Part shown: positions 53,430 to 63,000 of the stretch, piece after piece
Position numbering within the stretch: position 1 is the stretch's first letter
Layout of the letters: each line of letters opens with the position of its first letter
From: Castellaniella sp041675725
GTDB taxonomy: Bacteria; Pseudomonadota; Gammaproteobacteria; Burkholderiales; Burkholderiaceae_B
Direction: 5' to 3'
Length of the DNA: 64,000 bases
NCBI RefSeq assembly: GCF_041675725.1
Contig: NZ_JBAYTI010000003.1
Span: forward strand, 1 to 64,000
Notes under the pieces: generated by a model
What the model was told of the DNA's origin: nothing
The model's database searches: none
What the model saw: the letters and a program-made list of their open reading frames with translations, nothing else
Made by a program: the position numbers and the translations under genes

Positions 53430-55307
53430 TCAGGGGATACTGTGTGCGTGATGCCGGTAGGCCCAATGAGGCCACAGGACGTGCGCCAATGCAGTGCGGG
53501 CCAGCCCAGGGTCTGATTCAGGCTGCGCCACGTAGGTATCGGGTGCCGCATAGAGAAAATGGCTGGCCCCGCGCCCCGGCTGCAGCACCAGCAGGTCGTC
53601 CCCGCACAGGTAGCCATACCGTTCTTCATACTGCATCATCGCGCGCCCACCCGTGCCAGGCCGGGTGAGGTCGTGCCCGATCATGGGATGGGTGGCGCTG
53701 AAGCCCGCCAGGGATAAAAGCGTCGTGGGCAGATCGATCTGGCTGATGATGCGGTCATCACGGCGCGGTACGACACAGCCCCCGAGGATCAGGGCGGGGA
53801 TGCGGAAATGCGCCAGCGGGACAGGGGTGGGGCCCCAGACGCGGGAATCGTGGTCGGCCACCACCAGGAACACCGTGTCGTTCCAGTAGGCGCTGGCCTG
53901 CGCCCGCTCGAAGAAATGGCCGATGGCCCAGTCTGCATAACGCACCGTATTGAATACGCTGGCGGCGTCGCCCTGCGGCGCGATGCGCCCCGCCGGGTAT
54001 TCCCAGGGAGAATGGTTGCTCACCGTGAACGCCAGATGCAGAGTGGGTTGCGTCTCTTCGCGGGAAAGCAGCGCGTGCAGCTGATCGAACATGTCCTCGT
54101 CGCTGGCCCCCCAGGTACCCACGAAGGCCGGCGACGAAAACGTGGGCAGGTCATAGAGCTCGTCGAAGCCATTGCCCAGGAAAAAATTTTTCATGTTGTC
54201 GAAATGCGCCTCGCCACCATAAATGAAGCGCGAGCGATACCCTTGCTGGCGATACAGCTGGGCCAACGTGAAGAAATCGCTCTGGGCCTCGGCCAGGCGC
54301 GGCGCCGCGTCCGACAGGGTGGGCGGAAAACCCGCGGCGACGGCCTCCAGACCCCGCACCGAGCGGGTCCCCGTGGCGTAGGCCCGGGTGAAATTCCAGC
54401 CCAGCCCAGCCAGCCGATCCAAATGAGGGGTGCAGTCGGTTCCCCCCAGGTTGCCCACGTACTGGGCACCCAGGCTTTCTTCAAGAATGATCACGATGTT
54501 GCGCGGACGCTCTGCCGGCACACTGGCGATCTGTGCGTGCAAGGTGGGGCGGTCGTCAGGCCCGGGATCGATCAGTGCCACCCGACAGACTTCGGCCAGC
54601 ATCGTTTCGGTGGGCAGCCCGCCATACGCATCCGCGGCCGAGCGTTCGTTCTTTTTGGCATACAAGGCAAACAGTACGCTGTAGAGCGAATTGAGCGGCA
54701 AGGTGTTGAGCAAGCCATCGCCACACCAGGCCACCGATGCCGGATTGATGGGGCGATGCCCCAGCGTGCCGCGAATGGCCAGGAAGATCGCGCCCGCAAA
54801 TAGCAGCGTCAGCAACACGTCCCAGTACCAGGCCAACGGCACGGACGGCGTGACGTCGTTAAACGCGATATGGCCTACCCAGGCGGCAGCCACCATCGCG
54901 CCCCCCGAAGCCGCCAAAGCGCCCTTGTAGCCTTTCCACAGCATCCCGAATACTTCTTTTGGGTACTTCAGGTAGTTGAGGAAAAGATAATTGGGGCGTG
55001 TATCGTACTCGCGGATGAACGGCAGAGTCGCTGCCTCCATGAAAACGAACAGCAACCAGACCAGCTGCAACCATAAGCCCGTAAACAGCAGCGCCAACGG
55101 ATGGTCGTCGAGCCAGGGCGCCAGCAGCAGCGGGATACCCACCCACATGGCGAGCTGATTCAGGTCGATACGCAGGCCCCACAGAAAGATGTGCGACCAC
55201 CCGCCCGCGGCCTGCACGCGAGACCGCAGCCAGAGTGCCAACACCAGCCGGTTGAGCGTCAGCAGGCACAGCGCCAGAGCGGCAAATTCCGCAATTTGAG
55301 TGAACAC
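53430..55307 (-). CDS. LtaS-like alkaline-phosphatase-superfamily membrane protein
   Basis: About 625 residues. The first ~220 hold five or so membrane segments; the rest is a sulfatase-fold domain facing the periplasm: RNIVIILEESLGAQYVG (metal glutamate), the catalytic threonine in YATGTRSVRGLEA, FIYGGEAHFDNM, and VVADHDSR near the C-terminus. This is the layout of LtaS and of OpgB-type phosphoglycerol transferases; in gram-negatives such proteins may modify periplasmic glucans or lipids, but the substrate here is unknown. GTG 55307 is chosen for its AAAGG 7 bases upstream; TTG 55400 is the other option. Confidence 0.87.
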   Translation of the reverse strand: MFTQIAEFAALALCLLTLNRLVLALWLRSRVQAAGGWSHIFLWGLRIDLNQLAMWVGIPLLLAPWLDDHPLALLFTGLWLQLVWLLFVFMEAATLPFIREYDTRPNYLFLNYLKYPKEVFGMLWKGYKGALAASGGAMVAAAWVGHIAFNDVTPSVPLAWYWDVLLTLLFAGAIFLAIRGTLGHRPINPASVAWCGDGLLNTLPLNSLYSVLFALYAKKNERSAADAYGGLPTETMLAEVCRVALIDPGPDDRPTLHAQIASVPAERPRNIVIILEESLGAQYVGNLGGTDCTPHLDRLAGLGWNFTRAYATGTRSVRGLEAVAAGFPPTLSDAAPRLAEAQSDFFTLAQLYRQQGYRSRFIYGGEAHFDNMKNFFLGNGFDELYDLPTFSSPAFVGTWGASDEDMFDQLHALLSREETQPTLHLAFTVSNHSPWEYPAGRIAPQGDAASVFNTVRYADWAIGHFFERAQASAYWNDTVFLVVADHDSRVWGPTPVPLAHFRIPALILGGCVVPRRDDRIISQIDLPTTLLSLAGFSATHPMIGHDLTRPGTGGRAMMQYEERYGYLCGDDLLVLQPGRGASHFLYAAPDTYVAQPESDPGLARTALAHVLWPHWAYRHHAHSIP

Positions 55308-55414
55308 GCCTATACCTTTGGGGACTCGCGGCTGCCGCCTGACCCAGTGACCTTCCTGGTTGCGGATTATGGGCCCAATTGGGTGGTTTGCATAGTACAA
55401 GCCGACCGCCCGCA

Positions 55415-55431
55415 GGCGCTATTTTGGTGCA
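55415..55431 (+). promoter_or_regulatory. Candidate NtrC-binding site upstream of glnA
   Basis: GGCGCT-ATTTT-GGTGCA fits the NtrC pattern TGCACC-N5-GGTGCA perfectly in the right half and at 3 of 6 positions in the left half. It lies about 165 bases upstream of the sigma-54 promoter, an enhancer-like distance, in the 338-base gap between the LtaS-like gene and glnA. Confidence 0.4.
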
Positions 55432-55580
55432 AAAGGCCAACGACGAGCCCCGAAATGGGTCGAACGTCATCGCCTGGACACGCCGGGCGACCTGAGCCCG
55501 CCTGGTCCATGGCACGCGCCCTTTGCCCTTCGAGGCCCGTGCGCCTGCCGCTTTGCCAACCGGCCCGGCAAACCACGCGA

Positions 55581-55596
55581 TGGCATGATTATTGCA
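55581..55596 (+). promoter_or_regulatory. Sigma-54 promoter of glnA
   Basis: TGGCAT-GATTA-TTGCA matches the -24/-12 consensus TGGCAC-N5-TTGCA with one difference. The predicted start is near 55608, about 38 bases before the glnA ATG. It implies NtrC-dependent expression under nitrogen limitation. Confidence 0.85.
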
Positions 55597-55645
55597 TCAG
55601 TCCCAGTGGCAGGCCGCATGGCCCCAACCCACACCGGACACGATC

Positions 55646-57052
55646 ATGACACTCAAGACCCATACCCTCATCAAGGAACATCAGGCCCGTTGGGTGGACT
55701 TACGGTTCACCGACACGCTCGGCAAGGAACAGCACGTCACGTTTCCAGCCCAGGTGATGGACGCGGCGGCCTTTGAAAACGGCAAGATGTTCGATGGTTC
55801 ATCGATTCACGGCTGGAAGGGCATCGAAGCCTCCGACATGATCCTGATGCCGGACGACCCGACCGCCGTGATGGATCCGTTCGCCGAAGAACCGACCGTG
55901 ATCGTCCGCAGCGACGTGCTCGAACCCGCGACGCTGCAGGGCTATGAACGGGATCCCCGCTCGATTGCCCGTCGCGCGGAAACCTATCTGCGCAGCACCC
56001 AAATCGCCGACACCGCCTACTTCGGGCCTGAGCCCGAATTTTTCGTCTTCGACTCGGTGCAATGGCGTTCACACATGCAGGAAGCCGGCTACGTGATCCA
56101 CTCCACCGAAGGCGCCTGGACCAGTGAACAGGCGATGGCCGGAAGCAACTCGGGCCATCGCCCCCGCGTCAAAGGGGGATATTTCCCGGTGCCGCCGGTG
56201 GATTCCCTCTATGGCCTGCGCACCGCCATGTGCAGCGCGATGCAGGCCATGGGCCTGTCCATCGAGGTCCACCATCACGAAGTGGCCACGGCCGGCCAAT
56301 GTGAAATCGGCGTGCCTTTCAACACGCTGATGCACAAAGCGGACGAGGTACAGATCCTGAAGTACTGCGTGCACAACGTGGCCCATGCGCACGGCAAGAC
56401 GGCCACCTTCATGCCCAAGCCCCTGGTGGGCGACAATGGTTCGGGCATGCACGTGCACCAATCCTTGTTCAAGAACGGCGAGAACCTGTTCTCGGGCGAC
56501 CGCTATGCCCACTTATCGGAACTGGCGCTGCATTACATCGGCGGCATCATTCACCATGCCCACGCCCTGAACGCCCTGACCAACCCCGGAACCAATTCGT
56601 ACAAGCGCCTGGTACCCGGCTTCGAAGCCCCGGTCATGCTGGCCTACTCGGCAAGCAACCGCTCGGCGTCGATTCGCATCCCCTGGGTGTCGAGCCCCCG
56701 GGCGCGACGCATCGAATGCCGATTTCCGGACCCCACGGCCAACCCCTATCTCGCCTTCTCGGCGCTGCTGATGGCAGGTCTGGACGGCATCCAGAACCGG
56801 ATCCACCCGGGCGATGCCATCAGCAAGAACCTGTATGATCTTCCGCCCGAAGAGTCTTCCCAGGTACCCCGTGTGGCGCACAGCCTGGATCAGGCTCTGG
56901 AGGCGCTCGAGGCCGACCATCAGTTTCTGGTGCGGGGCAACGTGTTCAGCCAGGGGATGCTCGAAGCCTACGTGGCCTGCAAGATGCACGAGGTCACCCA
57001 ATTGCGCCAAGTCGTGCACCCGGTCGAGTTCGACATGTACTATAGCTTGTGA
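55646..57052 (+). CDS. glnA: Glutamine synthetase type I
   Basis: A 468-residue enzyme making glutamine from glutamate, ammonia and ATP. Motifs are FDGSSIHGWKGI, the metal and substrate site EVHHHEVATAGQCEI, the ATP site KPLVGDNGSGMHVHQSL and NRSASIRIP. The adenylylation tyrosine is exactly at residue 397 (KNLYDLPPEE), so it belongs to the GS-I beta group controlled by GlnE. The ATG at 55646 fits the family's N-terminus MTLKT. ntrB begins 22 bases after its stop. Confidence 0.98.
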   Translation: MTLKTHTLIKEHQARWVDLRFTDTLGKEQHVTFPAQVMDAAAFENGKMFDGSSIHGWKGIEASDMILMPDDPTAVMDPFAEEPTVIVRSDVLEPATLQGYERDPRSIARRAETYLRSTQIADTAYFGPEPEFFVFDSVQWRSHMQEAGYVIHSTEGAWTSEQAMAGSNSGHRPRVKGGYFPVPPVDSLYGLRTAMCSAMQAMGLSIEVHHHEVATAGQCEIGVPFNTLMHKADEVQILKYCVHNVAHAHGKTATFMPKPLVGDNGSGMHVHQSLFKNGENLFSGDRYAHLSELALHYIGGIIHHAHALNALTNPGTNSYKRLVPGFEAPVMLAYSASNRSASIRIPWVSSPRARRIECRFPDPTANPYLAFSALLMAGLDGIQNRIHPGDAISKNLYDLPPEESSQVPRVAHSLDQALEALEADHQFLVRGNVFSQGMLEAYVACKMHEVTQLRQVVHPVEFDMYYSL

Positions 57053-57074
57053 ACCAGGCAGCAGGAGGGCAGGC

Positions 57075-58235
57075 GTGAGTACGACGAAGCCGCGGCATGA
57101 CGGCGAGATCCCCACAGCCCTGTGTGCCCAGCTGCTGGAAAATCTTTCGACCGCCACGCTGGTCCTGGATGAAAACTTGCGGGTGCAGTATGCCAACCCT
57201 GCGGCAGAGCAGCTGCTGGCCACCAGCCTGCCCCACCTGCGGCCGCAGACGCTGGCTTCGTTTTTCGACGACGAAACAAGCCTGGCAAGCCTGCGCCACA
57301 CGCTGGCATCCCAGCGGCCCCACACCCAACGCGAAGCGCGCCTGCGCAGCCCGGGCAGCCGCCTGGGCGCTATGGTCGACTACACGGCCACGCCTCTGCC
57401 GCCCACCACCGGCAGCAGGATGCGCCTCCTGGTCGAGATTCTGCCACTGGATCGCCTGATCCACCTGAACCGCGAAGACAGTCTGTTCACCGCACGCCAA
57501 GCCACCCGGGCCCTGATACGCGGCATGGCCCATGAGATCAAGAACCCGCTGGGCGGCATCCGCGGGGCAGCCCAACTGCTGGCCCGCGAACTGGACAGCG
57601 CCACACTGCAGGAATACACCACCATCATCATCAACGAGGCCGATCGCCTGCGCAATCTGGCTGACCGCATGCTGGGGTCACGCAAGCGGCCGGATTTCCG
57701 ACGCATCAATATCCACCTGGTACTGGAGCGGGTACGAGTGATCCTGCAGGCCGAAACCGGGCCAGCCATCACCGTCCTGCGCGACTACGACCCAAGCCTG
57801 CCAGAGGTCTGGGCCGACACGGACCAACTGATCCAGGTGGTCCTCAACCTCGCCCGCAACGCGGCGCAGGCGCTCCTCGAAATGAAGCCCCAGGACACGT
57901 CGCGTTCCCGGCCTGCGCGCATCATCCTGCGCTCTCGAGTCCTGCGACAGTTCACCATCGGCACGCAGCGCCATCCCCTGCTGTGCCTGATCGAGGTGGA
58001 AGACAATGGTCCGGGCATCAGCCGCGATCTGCGCGAGACGCTGTTCTATCCCATGGTCACCAACCGCTCGCAAGGCACCGGTTTGGGCCTGCCCATTGCC
58101 CAATCGATCATGCAGCAGCATGGCGGCCTGATCGAATGCGACAGCCAGCCAGGCCAAACCCTCTTCCGGGTCCTCATCCCCTTCGCCCCGCCCGCCACGC
58201 CACACACCGGAACCCTACAGCATGCATCCCCATGA
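57075..58235 (+). CDS. ntrB: Nitrogen regulation sensor kinase NtrB
   Basis: A 386-residue soluble histidine kinase/phosphatase for NtrC, controlled by PII. An N-terminal PAS domain (LLENLSTATLVLDENLRVQYANPAAEQLL) precedes the H-box MAHEIKNPLGGIRGAAQLL, the N-box LNLARNAAQALLEM, and the G boxes VEDNGPGIS and GTGLGLPIAQ. It starts with GTG 57075 just after AGGAGG; there is no better ATG. It overlaps ntrC by 14 bases, and glnA-ntrB-ntrC forms one operon. Confidence 0.96.
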   Translation: MSTTKPRHDGEIPTALCAQLLENLSTATLVLDENLRVQYANPAAEQLLATSLPHLRPQTLASFFDDETSLASLRHTLASQRPHTQREARLRSPGSRLGAMVDYTATPLPPTTGSRMRLLVEILPLDRLIHLNREDSLFTARQATRALIRGMAHEIKNPLGGIRGAAQLLARELDSATLQEYTTIIINEADRLRNLADRMLGSRKRPDFRRINIHLVLERVRVILQAETGPAITVLRDYDPSLPEVWADTDQLIQVVLNLARNAAQALLEMKPQDTSRSRPARIILRSRVLRQFTIGTQRHPLLCLIEVEDNGPGISRDLRETLFYPMVTNRSQGTGLGLPIAQSIMQQHGGLIECDSQPGQTLFRVLIPFAPPATPHTGTLQHASP

Positions 58236-59676
58236 GCTGATCTGGATCATCGACGACGACGCTTCGATCCGCTGGGTGCTCGAGAAGGCCCTCGGGCAGG
58301 CGGGCTTTCGAATCCGGGCCTTTGGCGATGCGGACACCGCCCTGGCCGCGCTGAGCCACGAAGCCCCGCACGTGATTCTCAGCGACATCCGCATGCCCGG
58401 CATGGATGGCTTGGCGCTGCTGGCGCACATTCGCCATGCCCGCCCCCAGGTGCCCATTCTCATCATGACCGCGCACTCCGATCTGGACAGCGCCATCCAG
58501 TCCTACCAGGGCGGGGCCTTCGAATACCTGCCCAAACCCTTCGACGTGGACGAAGCCCTTGCCCTGGTGCGCCGCGCCCTGGATCACGCCCGGCAATCGG
58601 CGCCGGCCGCACCGGCGCCCACCACGGTATTCCAGGCCGATGGGCTGATCGGCGAGGCGCCCGCCATGCAGGAAGTGTTCCGCGCCATCGGCCGCCTGTC
58701 GCAGTCCCACATCACCGTCCTCATCAACGGCGAATCCGGTACAGGCAAAGAGCTGGTGGCACGGGCCCTGCACCGTCACAGCCCCCGTGGGGCAGCCCCC
58801 TTCATCGCCCTGAACATGGCGGCCATCCCGCATGAACTGATCGAATCCGAGCTCTTCGGCCACGAGAAAGGCGCCTTTACCGGCGCCACCATGCAACGCC
58901 AGGGCCGCTTCGAACAGGCGCATGGCGGCACTCTGTTTCTGGACGAGATCGGCGACATGCCGCTGGAAGCACAAACACGGCTGCTGCGCGTCCTGGCCGA
59001 AGGCAGTTTTTACCGCGTAGGCGGCCACAGCAGCATTCGGGCCAACGTGCGCATCATCGCAGCCACCCATCAGAATCTCGAGGCATTGGCGCACCAGGGG
59101 CGTTTCCGCGAAGACCTTTTCTATCGGCTCAACGTGATTCGCATCCAGCTGCCCAGGCTAAGCGAGCGACGGGAGGACATTGCCCGGCTCGCGGCATTTT
59201 TCCTGCAGAAAGCGGCCGCCGACCTGAATGCCGAACCCCGCATCCTGTCGCCCGAAACCGAGCGACACCTGAGCCGGCTGCCCTGGCCGGGCAATGTCCG
59301 GCAACTGGAGAACGCCTGCCGCTGGGTGACGGTGATGGCAGCCAGCCGCGAAGTCTTCATCAGCGATCTGCCTGTCGAACTGCAGGCTGGGCGGGTGGAT
59401 GCCGGCCCGCCGCCCATTGACCCGCCCGGTGCCCCAACATGGACCACCTCGCTGGGTCAATGGGCCCTGGATGCACTGAATCAGGGCCAGCGGGACCTGC
59501 TGGCCCTGGCCCAACCCGCGTTCGAACGCACGCTGATCATGATCGCGCTGCAGCACACATCCGGCCGGCGCAAAGAAGCGGCTCGGTTGCTTGGATGGGG
59601 GCGTAACACCTTGACCCGCAAGGCAAAAGAGCTCGGCCTGGCCGACGAATCCGACACCTCGACCGACGCGGATTGA
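58222..59676 (+). CDS. ntrC: Nitrogen regulator NtrC (sigma-54 activator)
   Basis: A 484-residue response regulator. The receiver domain has the acidic pocket DDD (residues 11-13) and the phosphoryl aspartate D55 in LSDIRMPGMDG. The AAA+ domain has Walker A GESGTGKE, the sigma-54 contact loop GAFTGA and Walker B GTLFLDEIG. The C-terminal Fis-type helix-turn-helix is ERTLIMIALQHTSGRRKEAARLLGWGRNTLTRKAKELGL. It should activate the two sigma-54 promoters in this block when phosphorylated by NtrB. Confidence 0.97.
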   Translation: MHPHELIWIIDDDASIRWVLEKALGQAGFRIRAFGDADTALAALSHEAPHVILSDIRMPGMDGLALLAHIRHARPQVPILIMTAHSDLDSAIQSYQGGAFEYLPKPFDVDEALALVRRALDHARQSAPAAPAPTTVFQADGLIGEAPAMQEVFRAIGRLSQSHITVLINGESGTGKELVARALHRHSPRGAAPFIALNMAAIPHELIESELFGHEKGAFTGATMQRQGRFEQAHGGTLFLDEIGDMPLEAQTRLLRVLAEGSFYRVGGHSSIRANVRIIAATHQNLEALAHQGRFREDLFYRLNVIRIQLPRLSERREDIARLAAFFLQKAAADLNAEPRILSPETERHLSRLPWPGNVRQLENACRWVTVMAASREVFISDLPVELQAGRVDAGPPPIDPPGAPTWTTSLGQWALDALNQGQRDLLALAQPAFERTLIMIALQHTSGRRKEAARLLGWGRNTLTRKAKELGLADESDTSTDAD

Positions 59677-59704
59677 ACACGGCCGGCACGCCACGACCCG
59701 AGAC

Positions 59705-59720
59705 TGGCATGGATCTTGCA
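59705..59720 (+). promoter_or_regulatory. Sigma-54 promoter of the PII gene and gltB
   Basis: TGGCAT-GGATC-TTGCA matches the sigma-54 -24/-12 consensus with one difference, the same TGGCAT variant seen before glnA. It starts 28 bases after the ntrC stop and lies about 40 bases before the PII ATG. Confidence 0.85.
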
Positions 59721-59760
59721 TGGAAGTCCCATGAGACGAACCCGCGCAGGAGCATCCAGC

Positions 59761-60099
59761 ATGAAGATCGTGACCGCCATCATCAAGCCATTCAAACTCG
59801 ATGAAGTTCGTGAGGCCCTCTCGACGATTGGGGTACGGGGGGCGACAGTCACCGAAGTGAAGGGCTTTGGCCGCCAGAAAGGCCATGCCGAGCTGTACCG
59901 CGGCGCGGAATACGTCGTGGACTTTCTGCCCAAGGTGAAAATCGAGACGGCGGTGGACGATAACCAGGTGGCCGCCGTGATCGAGGCCATCGAAACCGCC
60001 GCCCACACCGGCCAGATCGGCGACGGCAAGATCTTCGTCCTGTCGCTGGAGCAGGCGACCCGCATCCGTACGGGCGAAACCGACCGGGGTGCCTTATGA
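59761..60099 (+). CDS. glnB: PII nitrogen signal protein (GlnB/GlnK)
   Basis: 112 residues, the standard PII length. The T-loop GFGRQKGHAELYRGAEYVVDF contains the uridylylation tyrosine Y51, and the C-terminal GDGKIFVLSLEQATRIRTGE is intact. It binds ATP/ADP and 2-oxoglutarate and controls NtrB and GlnE. The VDFLPKVKIE stretch favours GlnB over GlnK, yet the sigma-54 promoter is what GlnK genes usually have; no amtB is adjacent. Its stop overlaps the gltB start (ATGA). Confidence 0.96.
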   Translation: MKIVTAIIKPFKLDEVREALSTIGVRGATVTEVKGFGRQKGHAELYRGAEYVVDFLPKVKIETAVDDNQVAAVIEAIETAAHTGQIGDGKIFVLSLEQATRIRTGETDRGAL

Positions 60100-63000
60100 C
60101 ACGCCAGCCGCTCGCCGACCCCGGCGCCCACCCGCACCCGCCTTGCGACCCGCCCCGCGCGAGGGAAATCGATCAAGCCCGCCTGCGCGGCCTGTATACC
60201 CACCATGAGCACGATGCCTGTGGCGTCGGCCTCGTGGCCCACATCAAAGGCCAGAAGTCCCACGACATCGTGATCCAGGGTCTGCGCATCCTGGAGCGCC
60301 TCGATCACCGGGGTGCCGTCGGTGCGGACGCCCTGATGGGCGATGGCGCCGGCGTGCTGATCCAGATCCCCGATGCCTTCTATCGCGACGAGATGCAAAA
60401 GCAGCAGGTCACGCTGCCACCCCCCGGAGAATACGGTGTCGGCATGCTGTTTCTACCCAAAGACGCGGCCATGCAGCAGGCCTGCATCGAGGCACTGGAA
60501 CAGGCCATTGCCGCCGAGCGACAGATCCTCCTGGGCTGGAGGGAGGTCCCGGTGGATGACACCTTGCCGATGTCTCCCTGGGTCCGCGCCAGCGCGCCCG
60601 TGATCCGCCAGGTCTTCATCGGCCGCGGGACCGGACTGCGATCGCCCGATGCCCTGGAGCGCACGCTGTACGTGATCCGCAAGCAGGCGGCGGCCACCCT
60701 GTCGGCACGCCACCTCACGCAGGAGGCCGGCTACCACGTGCCCAGCCTGTCGTGCCGGACGGTCGTCTACAAAGGCCTGCTGCTGGCCAACCAGGTGGGC
60801 AGGTATTATCTGGACCTGGGCGATGAGCGCGTCACCTCGGCGCTGGCCCTGGTGCATCAGCGTTTTTCCACCAATACCTTTCCATCCTGGCCGCTGGCCC
60901 ATCCATACCGCATGGTGGCCCACAACGGCGAGATCAACACCGTCAGGGGCAACTTCAACTGGATGCGCGCCCGCGAAGGCGTGATGCGCTCGCCCGTGCT
61001 GGGCGATGATCTGCAGAAACTGTATCCCATCACCACGGACGGCCAATCCGACACGGCCACGTTCGACAACACGCTGGAATTGCTGGTGATGGCCGGCTAC
61101 CCGATGGCTCAGGCCATGATGATGATGATTCCGGAGGCCTGGGAGCACCCCGTGGACATGGATGCGCCGCGTCGCGCCTTTTATGAGTACCACGCAGCGC
61201 TGCTCGAGCCCTGGGATGGCCCGGCCGCCATGGTCTTCACGGATGGCAGGCAGATCGGCGCCACGCTCGACCGCAACGGCCTGCGCCCAGCGCGCTTCGT
61301 CCTCACCGACGACGACCGGGTGGTGCTGGCCTCCGAAGCGGGCGTGCTGCCGATTCCCGAAGCACACATCGTCAGAAAATGGCGCCTGCAACCAGGCAGG
61401 ATGTTCCTGCTCGATCTCGAGCAGGGCCGCATCATCGAGGACGAAGAAATCAAGGCGCGGCACGCGGCGGCGCGGCCTTATGGCCAGTGGCTCGAGCGCG
61501 CCCGCATCCGCCTGAATCAGCTGCCAGCCACAGCCGAACCGGCCGCCGCAACGCAGGGGGCCCTGCTGGACCGCCAACAGGCCTTCGGAATGACGCAAGA
61601 GGACGTCAAGCTGCTGCTCACGCCGATGGCCCAGGGGCTGGGCGAAGCCATCGGCTCGATGGGCAACGACGCCGCGCTGGCCGTCCTGTCGGATCGCAGT
61701 AAGCCGCTGTATCACTATTTTCGCCAGCAATTCGCCCAGGTGACCAACCCGCCGATCGATCCCATCCGGGAGGCCGTGGTCATGTCGCTGGTGTCTTTCA
61801 TCGGACCCCGCCCCAATTTGCTGGACGTCGATGCCACCCGTCCGCCGATCCGGCTGGAGGCCGCCCGACCCATCCTCGACGCCGACGACATGGCACGCCT
61901 GCGGCATATCGAACGGCACACGGGCGGCCAGCTGCGCAGCGGCCCGATCGACATCACGTACCCCGCGAGCCAGGGTGCCGCCGGACTCGAGGCCCGCCTG
62001 ACCGCCGTATGCGCCCAGGCGGCCGACATGATCCGGTCGGGTTGCCACATTCTGATCCTCACGGACCGGCCCATGGGCCGTGATCAAGTGGCCATCCCTG
62101 CCCTGCTGGCCCTGTCGGCCATCCATCATCACCTGGCCCGTATCCGGTTGCGCACGTCAGCCGGCCTGGTGGTGGAAACCGGCAGCGCCTGGACGGTCCA
62201 TCACTTCGCCGTGCTCGCCGGCTATGGCGCCGAAGCCGTGCATCCCTGGCTGGCGTACGAGACCCTGGCAGCCATGGCGCCCGCGCTGGGCCTGACGTAT
62301 GAGCAAGCCGCGCACCACTTCATCCAGGCCATCGACAAGGGTCTGGCTAAAACCATGTCGAAAATGGGTATCAGCACCTACCAATCGTATTGCGGCGCAC
62401 AAGTCTTCGAAGCGGTTGGACTGGATCAGGCCCTGGTACAAACCTGGTTCGAGGGCACACCCAGCCCGATCGGCGGAATCGGCCTATTGGAACTGGCGAC
62501 GGAAAACCTGCGCACCCATCGGCGAGCCTATGGGCAGGATCCGGTGCTGGCCGACCTGCTGGATACCGGAGGGGACTATGCCTGGCGCGTCCGGGGCGAA
62601 GCGCACATGTGGACGCCGGACGCGATCGCCAAGCTGCAACACAGCACGCGCGCCAATGAATTCGCAATCTTCGAGGAATACGCCCGCATCATCAACGACC
62701 AGAGCACGCGACACATGACGCTCCGGGGCCTCTTCGAACTGCGCATCGATCCGGCCCGCGCCATCGACCTGGATGAAGTCGAGCCGGCCGCCGACATCGT
62801 GCGGCGCTTTGCCACGGGCGCCATGTCGCTAGGCTCGATTTCGCCCGAAGCGCACGTCAATCTGGCCATCGCCATGAACCGCATCGGCGGCAAGAGCAAT
62901 ACCGGGGAGGGTGGAGAAGATCCGGCCCGCTATCGTGCCGAGATGCGCGGCCAGACCCTGCCGGCCGGTACCCGCCTGAGCCAGGTGCTGGGCAAGGAGA

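Noticed and set aside
55510..55530. TGGCAC followed by TTGC upstream of glnA as a second sigma-54 promoter
   Set aside because: The spacing between the two elements is 7 bases instead of 5, and a properly spaced element lies at 55581-55596.
60453..62132. 559-codon minus-strand frame opposite gltB
   Set aside because: Shadow of gltB, whose active-site and FeS motifs are clear on the plus strand.
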